Source: Anaerolineae bacterium (GTDB lineage Bacteria > Chloroflexota > Anaerolineae > SpSt-313). From it: a stretch of DNA of 5,225 nucleotides. The stretch is taken from assembly GCA_023511475.1 (NCBI GenBank), contig JAIMBM010000264.1, forward strand, positions 1 to 5,225, written 5' to 3'. Within the stretch, counting starts at the first letter, position 1, and the number at the start of each line of letters is the position of its first letter. Made by a program: the position numbers and the translations under genes. Below are positions 1 through 5,080 of the stretch, piece by piece. Below the pieces are notes generated by a model. That model saw nothing but the letters and a program-made list of their open reading frames with translations, was not told where the DNA came from and made no database searches.

Positions 1-180
1 GGGAGGGTGGATGGAGACGTTGGCTGCAATCGGGTTCCCCGGTCGGGGCCCCCCCCGGCCGGGCGGGGGGGGCCGCGCTAGGGGCCCCCCCCACCCCCCC
101 CCGGGGGGCGGGGGGGGCGGGGGCCCCCCCTTTTGGGGTGGGGGGGGGGGGGGCTCCCCCCCCCGCCAACACCCCCTCTG
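1..180. other. Low-complexity G/C homopolymer contig end
   Basis: From about position 37 to 180 the sequence is almost entirely runs of G and C, with individual runs of 7 to 14 bases and very few A or T. The first 36 bases look like ordinary sequence but hold no recognisable gene. A similar run closes the other end of the window. Such paired G and C runs at both ends are much more like sequencing or assembly error at the ends of a short contig than biology. Reading frames crossing this stretch are not credible. From 181 to 270 the sequence returns to normal composition and contains only two small inverted repeats. Confidence 0.8.
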
Positions 181-195
181 ACTCCGGACCCCGGG

Positions 196-213
196 CCCGC
201 CGACCGCGGCGGG
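196..213. repeat. 7-bp perfect inverted repeat downstream of transporter
   Basis: CCCGCCG and CGGCGGG form a perfect 7-bp stem around a four-base ACCG loop, 58 bp beyond the stop of the minus-strand transporter gene. It could help end that transcript. There is no T-tract on the minus-strand side, and the element lies next to the corrupted contig end, so chance pairing in GC-rich DNA is equally possible. Confidence 0.3.
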
Positions 214-247
214 GTTATGGGTCGGGGAGTTCACTCGCCCCCTGCCC

Positions 248-261
248 GCCTCAGGAGAGGC
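248..261 (-). terminator. Weak hairpin just after transporter stop
   Basis: GCCTC and GAGGC form a 5-bp stem around a four-base loop about 10 bp past the transporter stop codon. The position suits a terminator, but the stem is short and no U-tract follows on the minus strand. It is a candidate only. Confidence 0.2.
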
Positions 262-270
262 CCCGCGAGC

Positions 271-1668
271 TCACGAGCCCTGCAGCTGCTGGTGCTTCCA
301 GGCATGTAGCTCGAGCACCTGCTGCTGGACCTTCCGCAGGTACTCACCGCGCAGAGGGTACCACACCAGAATCAGCGCGCCCAGCAGCATGGCCGCGCCG
401 GGGATCAGCCCCATGAATGCTCTGATGCCAAAGATGGCCTCCGGGGGCTGGTCCAGGCGGACCTGCCCCTGGTTCTGGGCAACGGTGATAAAATGGGTGG
501 CCTCGAGAATAAAGGCCGTCAGGGCGAGGGCTACCGACTGGGCGGGCTTGGTCAGCAGGGCATTGACGCCGAAGAAGGCGCCCTCGCGGCGCGTGCCAGA
601 GCGGAGCTCATCCTCATCGGCCACCTGGGCAAAGAGGACGTTGGTCAGCGTCTGCGGGCCAGAGAGGCCAAAGCCGGCAAGCGCCATGCAGAGGGGGATG
701 AGCCGAGTCGGCACGATGGCTACCAGGATCAGTCCCACCCCCGCGATCACCAGCAGGAGCTGCTGCGCGCCGACGACCCCTAGCCGCTGGCGGATAAGGC
801 TCGTCAGGGGCACGCCGACGATCAGCGGAACAAAGACGCAGACGAGCACAACGATCGTCGGCATCTGAAGGACATAGTCGGCCAGGTAGAACATGCCGCC
901 GAGGAGCAGCGCCTGCATAAGAATCGACATAAAGTTCTGCGCCACCAACACCAGGAAGGCGCGGCTGGTAAAGGTGTACCGGATGGCCTGGAGGAGGGGC
1001 AACGGCTTGTCGACCCGGGTGAACTCGGGCCGCTCCTTGACCCGCGAGGCGGTGAGGAGGATCAGCCCCATGCCGATCAGGCCGACGGCGATCATCGACA
1101 TCTGCAGGGGCAGGAAGGAGGGTGACACGCCCGGCTTGGGGCGGAAAAAGTCGGGGATCAGGAAGCCCAAGATGGTGCCGAGCAGGCCAAAGAGCGACGA
1201 GGAGATCTGCAGCGCGTTGCGTTCGGCGTCGCTCTCGCTGACCTCCGGCAGGAGCGCCGAGTAGACCAGGCCGATGATGGTGTAGGCGGTGTCGTACAGG
1301 AGCATCGTCACCAGCATCCACCAGAAGAGCGCCTGCTGCCCGGCCTTGGGCGGCGCGAACCAGACGAGGATAAAGGTCAGCGCCAGAAAGGGGGCGGTGT
1401 AGCGCATGTAGGGGATGCGGCGGCCTGCCTTGGAGCGGGTCGAGTCGGTGATGTAGCCGAAGAGCGGGTCGTTGATGGCATTCCAGATGGCGTAGACCAG
1501 CGATGCCAGGCCGATCCAGCGCGCCTCGAGGCCCAGGTAGTTCTGGTAAAAGATGGGCAGAAGGGCGGCATAGATGCCCGAGATCAGCGCGCTGCCTAGC
1601 GCGGCAAAGCCCCAGGTCACCTTGTAGCCCCGGCTGAGCCGGATGGGAGCGGCAGCGGTGACGGACAC
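271..1668 (-). CDS. GPH-family (MFS_2) sugar:cation symporter
   Basis: This 465-residue integral membrane protein belongs to the glycoside-pentoside-hexuronide:cation symporter family (MelB-like), which imports sugars or glycosides with Na+ or H+. The family signatures are clear. N63-x2-N-D-P68 and G71 lead into D75-S-T-R-S-K-x-G-R-R84 in the first cytoplasmic loop. LLPE at 139-142 precedes an acidic loop. The C-terminal half has D351-E-D-E354, then G358-T-R-R-E-G363, G367 and K374. Hydrophobic segments fit about 12 transmembrane helices, and the length is normal for the family. The start is GTG at 1668, because AAAGGAGG lies six bases upstream; an upstream in-frame start at 1779 would add 37 residues of low-complexity sequence lacking such support. 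The substrate cannot be read from sequence. Its neighbour on the same strand is a superoxide dismutase, which is functionally unrelated, so this is probably a single-gene unit. Confidence 0.92.
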   Translation of the reverse strand: MSVTAAAPIRLSRGYKVTWGFAALGSALISGIYAALLPIFYQNYLGLEARWIGLASLVYAIWNAINDPLFGYITDSTRSKAGRRIPYMRYTAPFLALTFILVWFAPPKAGQQALFWWMLVTMLLYDTAYTIIGLVYSALLPEVSESDAERNALQISSSLFGLLGTILGFLIPDFFRPKPGVSPSFLPLQMSMIAVGLIGMGLILLTASRVKERPEFTRVDKPLPLLQAIRYTFTSRAFLVLVAQNFMSILMQALLLGGMFYLADYVLQMPTIVVLVCVFVPLIVGVPLTSLIRQRLGVVGAQQLLLVIAGVGLILVAIVPTRLIPLCMALAGFGLSGPQTLTNVLFAQVADEDELRSGTRREGAFFGVNALLTKPAQSVALALTAFILEATHFITVAQNQGQVRLDQPPEAIFGIRAFMGLIPGAAMLLGALILVWYPLRGEYLRKVQQQVLELHAWKHQQLQGS

Positions 1669-1674
1669 GGTGGT

Positions 1675-1682
1675 CCTCCTTT
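1675..1682 (-). promoter_or_regulatory. Ribosome binding site fixing the transporter GTG start
   Basis: On the minus strand AAAGGAGG is followed by six bases and then GTG. This near-perfect Shine-Dalgarno sequence decides the start at 1668 over the in-frame ATG further upstream. Confidence 0.8.
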
Positions 1683-1722
1683 CGCGAGAGGGCGAGGGGC
1701 GATGAGGGACGACGGCATGCGC

Positions 1723-1751
1723 ACTATACCATCTTGGTGCGGCAGCCGCAA
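1723..1751 (-). promoter_or_regulatory. Candidate promoter of the transporter gene
   Basis: On the minus strand a TATAGT -10 element (1723-1728) lies 17 bp from TTGCGG (1746-1751), which matches only the TTG of the -35 consensus. Transcription would start near 1716 and leave a leader of about 48 bases. The -10 stands out in otherwise very GC-rich DNA, but the -35 is weak. Confidence 0.4.
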
Positions 1752-1828
1752 GTTCCGCAGCATGCACCTGGGGCGCCATGGGGGTTCTCTGCCGAGCGAG
1801 CCGAGGCTGCGGGGAAGCGCGACGTGCC

Positions 1829-1870
1829 TGCGCCCGGCCAAGGGCCCGCGGGCGGCCTTTGCCGGGCGCA
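1829..1870 (-). terminator. Long GC-rich hairpin between dismutase and transporter
   Basis: TGCGCCCGGC (1829-1838) and GCCGGGCGCA (1861-1870) are a perfect 10-bp inverted repeat. After a one-base bulge, pairing continues inward for seven more pairs including one G-T, closing on a seven-base loop. It lies about 20 bp beyond the dismutase stop and upstream of the transporter promoter, which is where a terminator would be expected. No T-tract follows on either strand, so it would be a non-canonical terminator or an RNA-stabilising 3' structure. Confidence 0.45.
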
Positions 1871-1888
1871 AGCGGTCTCCTATAGGGG

Positions 1889-2497
1889 TCAGGCTTTGGC
1901 GGCCTGGATCGCCAGCTCGACGTTCAGTCGGTTGCGAGCAGCGGCCCAGTCGATGTTACGGAAAAAGGCGTCGATGTAGCCGGCGCGCTTGGTCCCATAG
2001 TCCAGCATGTACGCATGCTCCCAGACATCCATGACCAGGATGGGCGCACAGCCGGCAGGGTGGCCGGTGTCGTGCTCGTTGATCCAAAAGTTGAGCAGGC
2101 GGCCGGTCGCTGTGTCCTGGTACAGGATGACCCAGCCGATGCCGCGGACCATGCCGGTGGTGCGAAAGTCGTTCTCCCAGGCGTGATAGCTGCCAAACTG
2201 GGCCTCGAGGGCCTGACGGAGCTCGCCGGCCTCGTTCAGGTCGCCGCGCCCTCCGAGGTTGCCGAAGTAGAGCTCGTGGACGCGCATGCCGTCGAACTCC
2301 CAGCCGAAATGCCTCTTGAGTTCGGCGAACTCGGGCGAATCGGTCTTGCCCTCGCGCTGGAGACGGGCGAGGGTGTCGAGGAGCTTGTTGGTGTTGGCGA
2401 CGTAGCCCTGGTAAAGGGTAAAGTGGTTGTTCAGCAGCGCATCGCTAAAGCCGGGCATGCCGATCAGGTGGCTGAAATCCTTCGCAGTGTAGGCCAT
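1889..2497 (-). CDS. sod: Fe/Mn-family superoxide dismutase, atypical
   Basis: This 202-residue enzyme should disproportionate superoxide to oxygen and hydrogen peroxide in the cytoplasm; no signal peptide is visible. The C-terminal signature D157-V-W-E-H161-A-Y is intact and gives two metal ligands, and H74 in R-V-H-E-L-Y-F gives another. The first ligand region is unusual. H25-F-T-L-Y-Q-G-Y32-V replaces the textbook H-x3-H-H-x2-Y-V and looks one residue shorter. H142 (N-E-H-D) occupies the second-sphere position that is Gln in classical Mn enzymes, as in some archaeal Fe enzymes. Metal choice (Fe, Mn or cambialistic) cannot be decided. The ATG at 2497 is chosen because AAGGAGGA lies five bases upstream and the family N-terminus begins there; an upstream extension would run through the divergent tRNA promoter. 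It probably forms a single-gene unit with its own promoter near 2600. Confidence 0.93.
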   Translation of the reverse strand: MAYTAKDFSHLIGMPGFSDALLNNHFTLYQGYVANTNKLLDTLARLQREGKTDSPEFAELKRHFGWEFDGMRVHELYFGNLGGRGDLNEAGELRQALEAQFGSYHAWENDFRTTGMVRGIGWVILYQDTATGRLLNFWINEHDTGHPAGCAPILVMDVWEHAYMLDYGTKRAGYIDAFFRNIDWAAARNRLNVELAIQAAKA

Positions 2498-2502
2498 GCG
2501 TG

Positions 2503-2510
2503 TCCTCCTT
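2503..2510 (-). promoter_or_regulatory. Ribosome binding site of the dismutase
   Basis: AAGGAGGA on the minus strand is five bases from the ATG at 2497. It fixes the start and excludes the longer in-frame extension upstream. Confidence 0.8.
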
Positions 2511-2522
2511 GCATGTTGAATG

Positions 2523-2571
2523 TGCGCAATCCCTGCGCAGCGTTGGCGGTTCGCAGACGCGGCAAGAACCG
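2523..2571 (-). repeat. Two small inverted repeats in the dismutase leader
   Basis: TGCGCA-ATCCC-TGCGCA (2523-2539) can form a 6-bp hairpin with a five-base loop, ending about 26 bases before the start codon. A second pair, CGGTTC (2547-2552) and GAACCG (2566-2571), could form a neighbouring 6-bp stem. Both fall within the predicted 5' leader of roughly 90 bases. A regulatory role is possible but not shown, and such short repeats occur by chance in GC-rich sequence. Confidence 0.3.
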
Positions 2572-2594
2572 GACCAGGGCACGCGCCTGCAGTC

Positions 2595-2624
2595 ATTATA
2601 CACCCCACAAGGGTGCCAAGTCCA
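2595..2624 (-). promoter_or_regulatory. Candidate promoter of the dismutase
   Basis: A perfect TATAAT -10 element is present on the minus strand (2595-2600). TGGACT (2619-2624) lies 18 bp upstream and matches four of six -35 positions. Transcription would start near 2588, giving a leader of about 90 bases. It is divergent from the tRNA promoter, with about 30 bp between the two -35 elements. Confidence 0.55.
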
Positions 2625-2654
2625 TGCCGGGTGCGAATCGCGCCCACAGGGCAC

Positions 2655-2683
2655 TTGACACAACAGAGCAGCCATGGTATATT
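2655..2683 (+). promoter_or_regulatory. Strong sigma70-type promoter of tRNA-Asp
   Basis: A perfect TTGACA (2655-2660) is separated by 17 bp from TATATT (2678-2683), which is five of six to consensus; an overlapping TATTAT lies two bases on. The tRNA begins 12 bp after the -10, so the 5' leader is very short. The GC-rich discriminator (GGGCC) is typical of stable-RNA promoters subject to growth-rate and stringent control. That regulation is inferred from the known behaviour of such promoters. Confidence 0.8.
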
Positions 2684-2695
2684 ATGGGCCGTAGC

Positions 2696-2769
2696 GGAGG
2701 CGTGGTGCAGCGGCCTAGCATACCTCCCTGTCAAGGAGGAGATCGCGGGTTCGAATCCCGTCGCTTCCG
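2696..2769 (+). tRNA. tRNA-Asp (anticodon GTC)
   Basis: A full cloverleaf can be drawn. The acceptor stem is GGAGGCG with CGCTTCC (one G-T pair), followed by T8 and G9. The D stem is GTGC/GCAT and the anticodon stem is a perfect CCTCC/GGAGG around the loop CTGTCAA, giving anticodon GTC at 2730-2732. The variable loop has five bases, and the T arm is GCGGG-TTCGAAT-CCCGT. The discriminator is G73, as expected for aspartate. The next bases are CCT, so the CCA end is not encoded and must be added by CCA-adding enzyme. It has its own strong promoter upstream and a terminator directly downstream, so it is a single-tRNA unit. Confidence 0.96.
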
Positions 2770-2774
2770 CCTGT

Positions 2775-2814
2775 AAGAAGGCTCGTGGCGCTATGGCTGC
2801 GGGCCTTCTTCTTT
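2775..2814 (+). terminator. Rho-independent-type terminator after tRNA-Asp
   Basis: AAGAAGGCTCG (2775-2785) pairs with CGGGCCTTCTT (2800-2810) over 11 bp with one G-T wobble, closing on a 14-base loop and followed by CTTT. It starts six bases after the mature tRNA end. The T-tract is short, so some read-through into the genes downstream is possible. Confidence 0.65.
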
Positions 2815-2935
2815 ACGGCTTTGTGCACTGAGCAGTCCCCCGTACGTCCCTGAAGCTCAATCCTCTCGGTGATGCGTGCACACCATGGTGCTCTCCCTGA
2901 GCCATGTCCCGGGCAAGGCCAGAGGAGGCGCAAGC

Positions 2936-3007
2936 ATGACTGTGGCGGAGAAGGCGTGGGCACAGCGGCCGCCCAAGAGAGCCAGACTGAGCTCCCCTGA
3001 GGCGTGA
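2936..3007 (+). CDS. Possible 23-residue small or leader ORF
   Basis: ATG at 2936 is preceded by AGAGGAGG (2921-2928) at seven bases, one of the best ribosome binding sites in the window, and 23 codons lead to TGA at 3005. The peptide begins MTVAEKAW and has a basic, proline-rich middle (RPPKRAR); no family is recognised. A longer version from an in-frame ATG at 2885 would give 40 residues but lacks such a binding site. The frame is the same as that of the gene at 3110, and there is no other stop between them. It could be a leader peptide, a true small protein, the interrupted 5' end of the next gene, or chance. No convincing promoter is seen in 2815-2935; apart from this ORF and a short inverted repeat, nothing is recognised in 2815-3109. 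Confidence 0.35.
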   Translation: MTVAEKAWAQRPPKRARLSSPEA

Positions 3008-3048
3008 AGGCCGACGCAGCAGCGAAAGAGCCTGTTCCCGTGCAGCAA

Positions 3049-3071
3049 TCCGCCTGATCTGTCCGGGCGGA
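3049..3071 (+). repeat. Short inverted repeat upstream of the operon
   Basis: TCCGCC and GGCGGA form a perfect 6-bp stem around an 11-base loop, about 40 bases before the GTG at 3110. An alternative nested stem, GTCC/GGAC, overlaps it. It could act as an operator or leader structure, but it is short and unsupported by anything else. Confidence 0.2.
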
Positions 3072-3109
3072 CTGTTGCGTTACATGTCGAGCAAGGGAGA
3101 CGGCACGTA

Positions 3110-3769
3110 GTGATCTGGAAACCCTCTGCCCAGTCCACGGGTTGTGATAGAGCACGCGTGGCTCAGGCGAACCCGATACGCCTGGCCATCGAGCGACTCG
3201 GCCTGCCTTTGGTTCGTTTCCGCAAGCTGAACGGCATCCTCAGTGCTCTCGTCATGCAGATCGAGGATGGAGGCGATAGCCCGGAGGTGAACAAGCTCCT
3301 GCTGGACGCGCTGCGGGCGGCGATCCGCCATCAGGTGGGCGAAGAGCAGGGCGCTGCTGCCCTGCGGGCGATCGATGTCTTCGAGCAGGCCGAGGCCGAA
3401 CGCTGGGAGCTAGTGCGGGCGGGGCACACGCCGCCGCGAGTGGTGACGCCGCGCGAGTGCATCGAGGAGTTGGTCTACGAAGGCCATCATCTGATGCGGG
3501 CGGGGAAGACTACAGCCGCCTGCGACCGCTGGCTGGAAGCGTGGGAGATCGTCAAGGGCCTGGCCAGGCCCGAGCTTCGTACTGTCGAAGCCTTCGATCA
3601 GGCCTACGGCCTGGCGCATGACCGCACATCGGACTGGGTCGTCGAGCTGTCCCTGGAGCTATGGAACGCTGGCCTCGATGATCCCGCCTACCACGAGCAC
3701 CGCGTGCGGATAGCTCGCGAGTTCCTGGCCCTCTTTCCTGACCCGGAGCCGGACGTCATGCTCGGATGA
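3110..3769 (+). CDS. Unrecognised helical protein, first gene of GH130 operon
   Basis: This is a 219-residue, mostly alpha-helical, probably cytoplasmic protein with no membrane segment or signal peptide. The GTG at 3110 is preceded by AGGGAG at ten bases. A GTG at 3158 (residue 17) is an alternative, and the sequence looks more protein-like from there (A-N-P-I-R-L-A-I-E-R-L). Residues 120-148 (E-G-H-H-L-M-R-A-G-K then W-L-E-A-W-E) and 174-210 (D-W-V-V-E-L, L-W-N-A-G-L, R-E-F-L-A-L-F-P) resemble, from memory, the middle of TPR-like helical proteins that often carry a C-terminal SEC-C motif. Those proteins continue with further helical repeats, whereas this one stops directly after the LFPD segment and has no Cys-rich motif. 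No function can be assigned. It is followed after 16 bp by the next gene, so it is very probably co-transcribed with it. Confidence 0.72.
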   Translation: MIWKPSAQSTGCDRARVAQANPIRLAIERLGLPLVRFRKLNGILSALVMQIEDGGDSPEVNKLLLDALRAAIRHQVGEEQGAAALRAIDVFEQAEAERWELVRAGHTPPRVVTPRECIEELVYEGHHLMRAGKTTAACDRWLEAWEIVKGLARPELRTVEAFDQAYGLAHDRTSDWVVELSLELWNAGLDDPAYHEHRVRIAREFLALFPDPEPDVMLG

Positions 3770-3785
3770 GCAGGAGGCCACCGCG

Positions 3786-4097
3786 ATGATCATACGAGTG
3801 GACGATACGCTGGCGATACAGGTTCACTTTGACATCCTTGACCGTGAAGACGGCTATGACGATGACATTCGCTTTGCGCTCATCCAGTCCGGCCCGCGAG
3901 AGATGTGGCTGTTCCCCTCGGACGAGATATCGTTTCTACTGACGCCTGGTCAGGCCGAGCAACTGGCCGCCGCTCTCCGATCGGCGGCAAAAGAAAGCAG
4001 GAAGACTCCGCGAAGCTGGTGGCAAGATGCCCTTGCAGCCAGGGTCGTGAGCACGAACGACCATGCAGACAGAAAACGGGTGACCAACGGAGGGTGA
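3786..4097 (+). CDS. Small unrecognised protein, second gene of operon
   Basis: This 103-residue protein has a well-supported ATG, with AGGAGG (3772-3777) eight bases upstream. The first 70 residues look like a compact alpha/beta domain. Beta-like stretches (MIIRVDDTLAIQVHF, IRFALIQS, EMWLFPSDEISFLLT) are followed by a helix rich in Ala and Leu (P-G-Q-A-E-Q-L-A-A-A-L). The last 35 residues are polar and probably disordered. There is no signal peptide, membrane segment or obvious catalytic motif, and the family is not recognised. It lies 16 bp after the previous gene and 3 bp before the GH130 gene, whose ribosome binding site overlaps its last codons, so translation is probably coupled. A helper or regulatory role for its neighbours would be conjecture. 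Confidence 0.75.
   Translation: MIIRVDDTLAIQVHFDILDREDGYDDDIRFALIQSGPREMWLFPSDEISFLLTPGQAEQLAAALRSAAKESRKTPRSWWQDALAARVVSTNDHADRKRVTNGG
4089..4094 (+). promoter_or_regulatory. Ribosome binding site of the GH130 gene within the previous CDS
   Basis: GGAGGG lies six bases before the ATG at 4101 and covers the last sense codons of the preceding gene, whose TGA is at 4095-4097. This arrangement favours translational coupling and supports the chosen start. Confidence 0.75.
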
Positions 4098-4100
4098 CCC

Positions 4101-4970
4101 ATGCAGTTGCAGCGCCACGCTGCCAACCCAATCCTGACGACCGTCCGCCACCACGACTGGGAGGACCGTACCTGCTTCAATGCAGCCGTAGTCTACGAGG
4201 AGGGGCTGTTCCACCTTGTCTATCGCGCGCAGGGCACGGCCGACAACGTCTCTCGCCTCGGCTATGCCGTGAGCACCGACGGCGTGCACTTTTCCCGGCT
4301 CGACAGGCCCGTGCTGGTGCCGGAGAACGAGTACGAGCGCTGGGGCGTGGAGGACCCGCGCATTACACGCCTCGGCGATCGTTACTATATGCTGTACACC
4401 GCCTACTCGGCCCATGGCACACGCGTGTCGCTCGCCTCGAGCAGGAGCCTGCTCACCTGGCAGCGCGAAGGCATCGTGCTGCCGGACGAGGATAACAAGG
4501 ACGCCGCCCTCTTCCCCGCCAAGATCGGCGGCCGTTATGCTATGCTGCACCGCCGCCCGCCCGACATATGGCTGGCCTGGTCCGAGGACCTCTTGCACTG
4601 GACCGACCATCAGGTCATCATGCGCCCGCGCCCGGGCCTGTGGGACGAGACCCGGGTGGGCGCGGGCGGCCCACCCATCCGCACCGAGCGCGGGTGGCTG
4701 CTCATCTACCACGGCTACAACCGCGACCGCGTCTACTGCCTGGGCCTGGCGCTCCTGGACCTGGAGAACCCCGCGGTAGTCATCAGCCGGGCCGAAGAAC
4801 CCGTGCTTGTGCCCACCGAGCCGTGGGAACGGGCAGGCGACGTACCGAACGTCGTCTTTACCTGTGGCTCGGTCGTGGTGCGAGACGAGGTGTACGTCTA
4901 CTACGGTGCGGCCGACATGCGCATCGCCCTCGCCACTGCCAGGTTGCAGGACCTCCTGAACGCTCTGTAG
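4101..4970 (+). CDS. GH130-family glycoside phosphorylase (beta-mannoside type)
   Basis: This 289-residue protein shows the five-bladed beta-propeller pattern and signature motifs of glycoside hydrolase family 130. They are N9-P-I, F26-N-A-A with Y41-R-A, S51-R-L-G-Y-A, and the catalytic segment G82-V-E-D85-P-R-I, in which D85 is the likely proton donor. Further on come D131-N-K-D-A-A-L-F-P139-x-K141, L149-H-R-R152, W181-x3-R-x-G-x-G-x-P-P192, L201-I-Y-H204-G, N250-V-V-F-T-C-G and Y267-Y-G-x-A-D272. Most characterised members phosphorolyse beta-1,4- or beta-1,2-linked mannosides to alpha-mannose 1-phosphate; a minority are hydrolases. R52, K141, R151/R152 and H204 are basic residues at places where the family binds phosphate, which favours a phosphorylase, though I cannot fix the subfamily or linkage. 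There is no signal peptide, so it should act in the cytoplasm on imported short sugars. It is the third gene of a tight operon, starting 3 bp after the previous stop. Confidence 0.9.
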   Translation: MQLQRHAANPILTTVRHHDWEDRTCFNAAVVYEEGLFHLVYRAQGTADNVSRLGYAVSTDGVHFSRLDRPVLVPENEYERWGVEDPRITRLGDRYYMLYTAYSAHGTRVSLASSRSLLTWQREGIVLPDEDNKDAALFPAKIGGRYAMLHRRPPDIWLAWSEDLLHWTDHQVIMRPRPGLWDETRVGAGGPPIRTERGWLLIYHGYNRDRVYCLGLALLDLENPAVVISRAEEPVLVPTEPWERAGDVPNVVFTCGSVVVRDEVYVYYGAADMRIALATARLQDLLNAL

Positions 4971-5052
4971 CGACAGGACGCGCCGGCAGGCACACAGCCG
5001 CGAGGTCATGCTCCAGGGCTGGCAAGAGCCGGCTTCACAGTGGATGGGTGTG

Positions 5053-5074
5053 GGGCGCCAGTTCCCCAGCGCCC
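5053..5074 (+). terminator. Candidate hairpin after the GH130 operon
   Basis: GGGCGC (5053-5058) and GCGCCC (5069-5074) form a perfect 6-bp stem around a ten-base loop, extendable by one G-T pair. It lies about 80 bp beyond the GH130 stop. No T-tract follows, so it is only a weak terminator candidate. Nothing else is recognised in 4971-5080. Confidence 0.3.
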
Positions 5075-5080
5075 TGTGGG

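Noticed and set aside
138..416. Plus-strand 92-residue open frame at the left end
   Set aside because: It runs through G/C homopolymer of doubtful quality, has a low-complexity product, and is antisense to the end of the transporter gene.
614..1321. Minus-strand 235-residue frame overlapping the transporter gene
   Set aside because: It is a frameshifted shadow rich in Arg, Ala, Pro and Gly, while the transporter frame has family motifs and membrane segments.
1669..1779. 37-residue N-terminal extension of the transporter
   Set aside because: The GTG at 1668 has a near-perfect ribosome binding site, the candidate promoter lies within the extension, and the extension is low-complexity.
2015..2776. 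Plus-strand 253-residue open frame opposite the dismutase
   Set aside because: It is an antisense shadow of a clearly identified gene, with repetitive Val/Glu/Ala composition and an end inside the tRNA.
2520..2831. Plus-strand 103-residue open frame through the dismutase leader and tRNA
   Set aside because: It translates the tRNA (A-G-S-N-P-V-A-S is a well-known artefact) and overlaps both promoters.
3005..3007. TGA as a selenocysteine codon joining the short ORF to the next gene
   Set aside because: No selenoprotein family is recognisable in either part, and no convincing SECIS-like stem-loop is seen directly after the TGA. A stop codon is the simpler reading.
2715..3155. Minus-strand 146-residue open frame crossing the tRNA
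   Set aside because: It is antisense to tRNA-Asp, and its C-terminal end (S-D-G-I-R-T-R-D-L-L-L-D-R-E) is a familiar spurious translation of a tRNA gene. It has no ribosome binding site.
3936..5009. Minus-strand 357-residue open frame opposite GH130
   Set aside because: It is longer than the GH130 gene but shows no family motif, whereas the plus strand carries all the GH130 signatures. Long antisense frames are common in GC-rich DNA.
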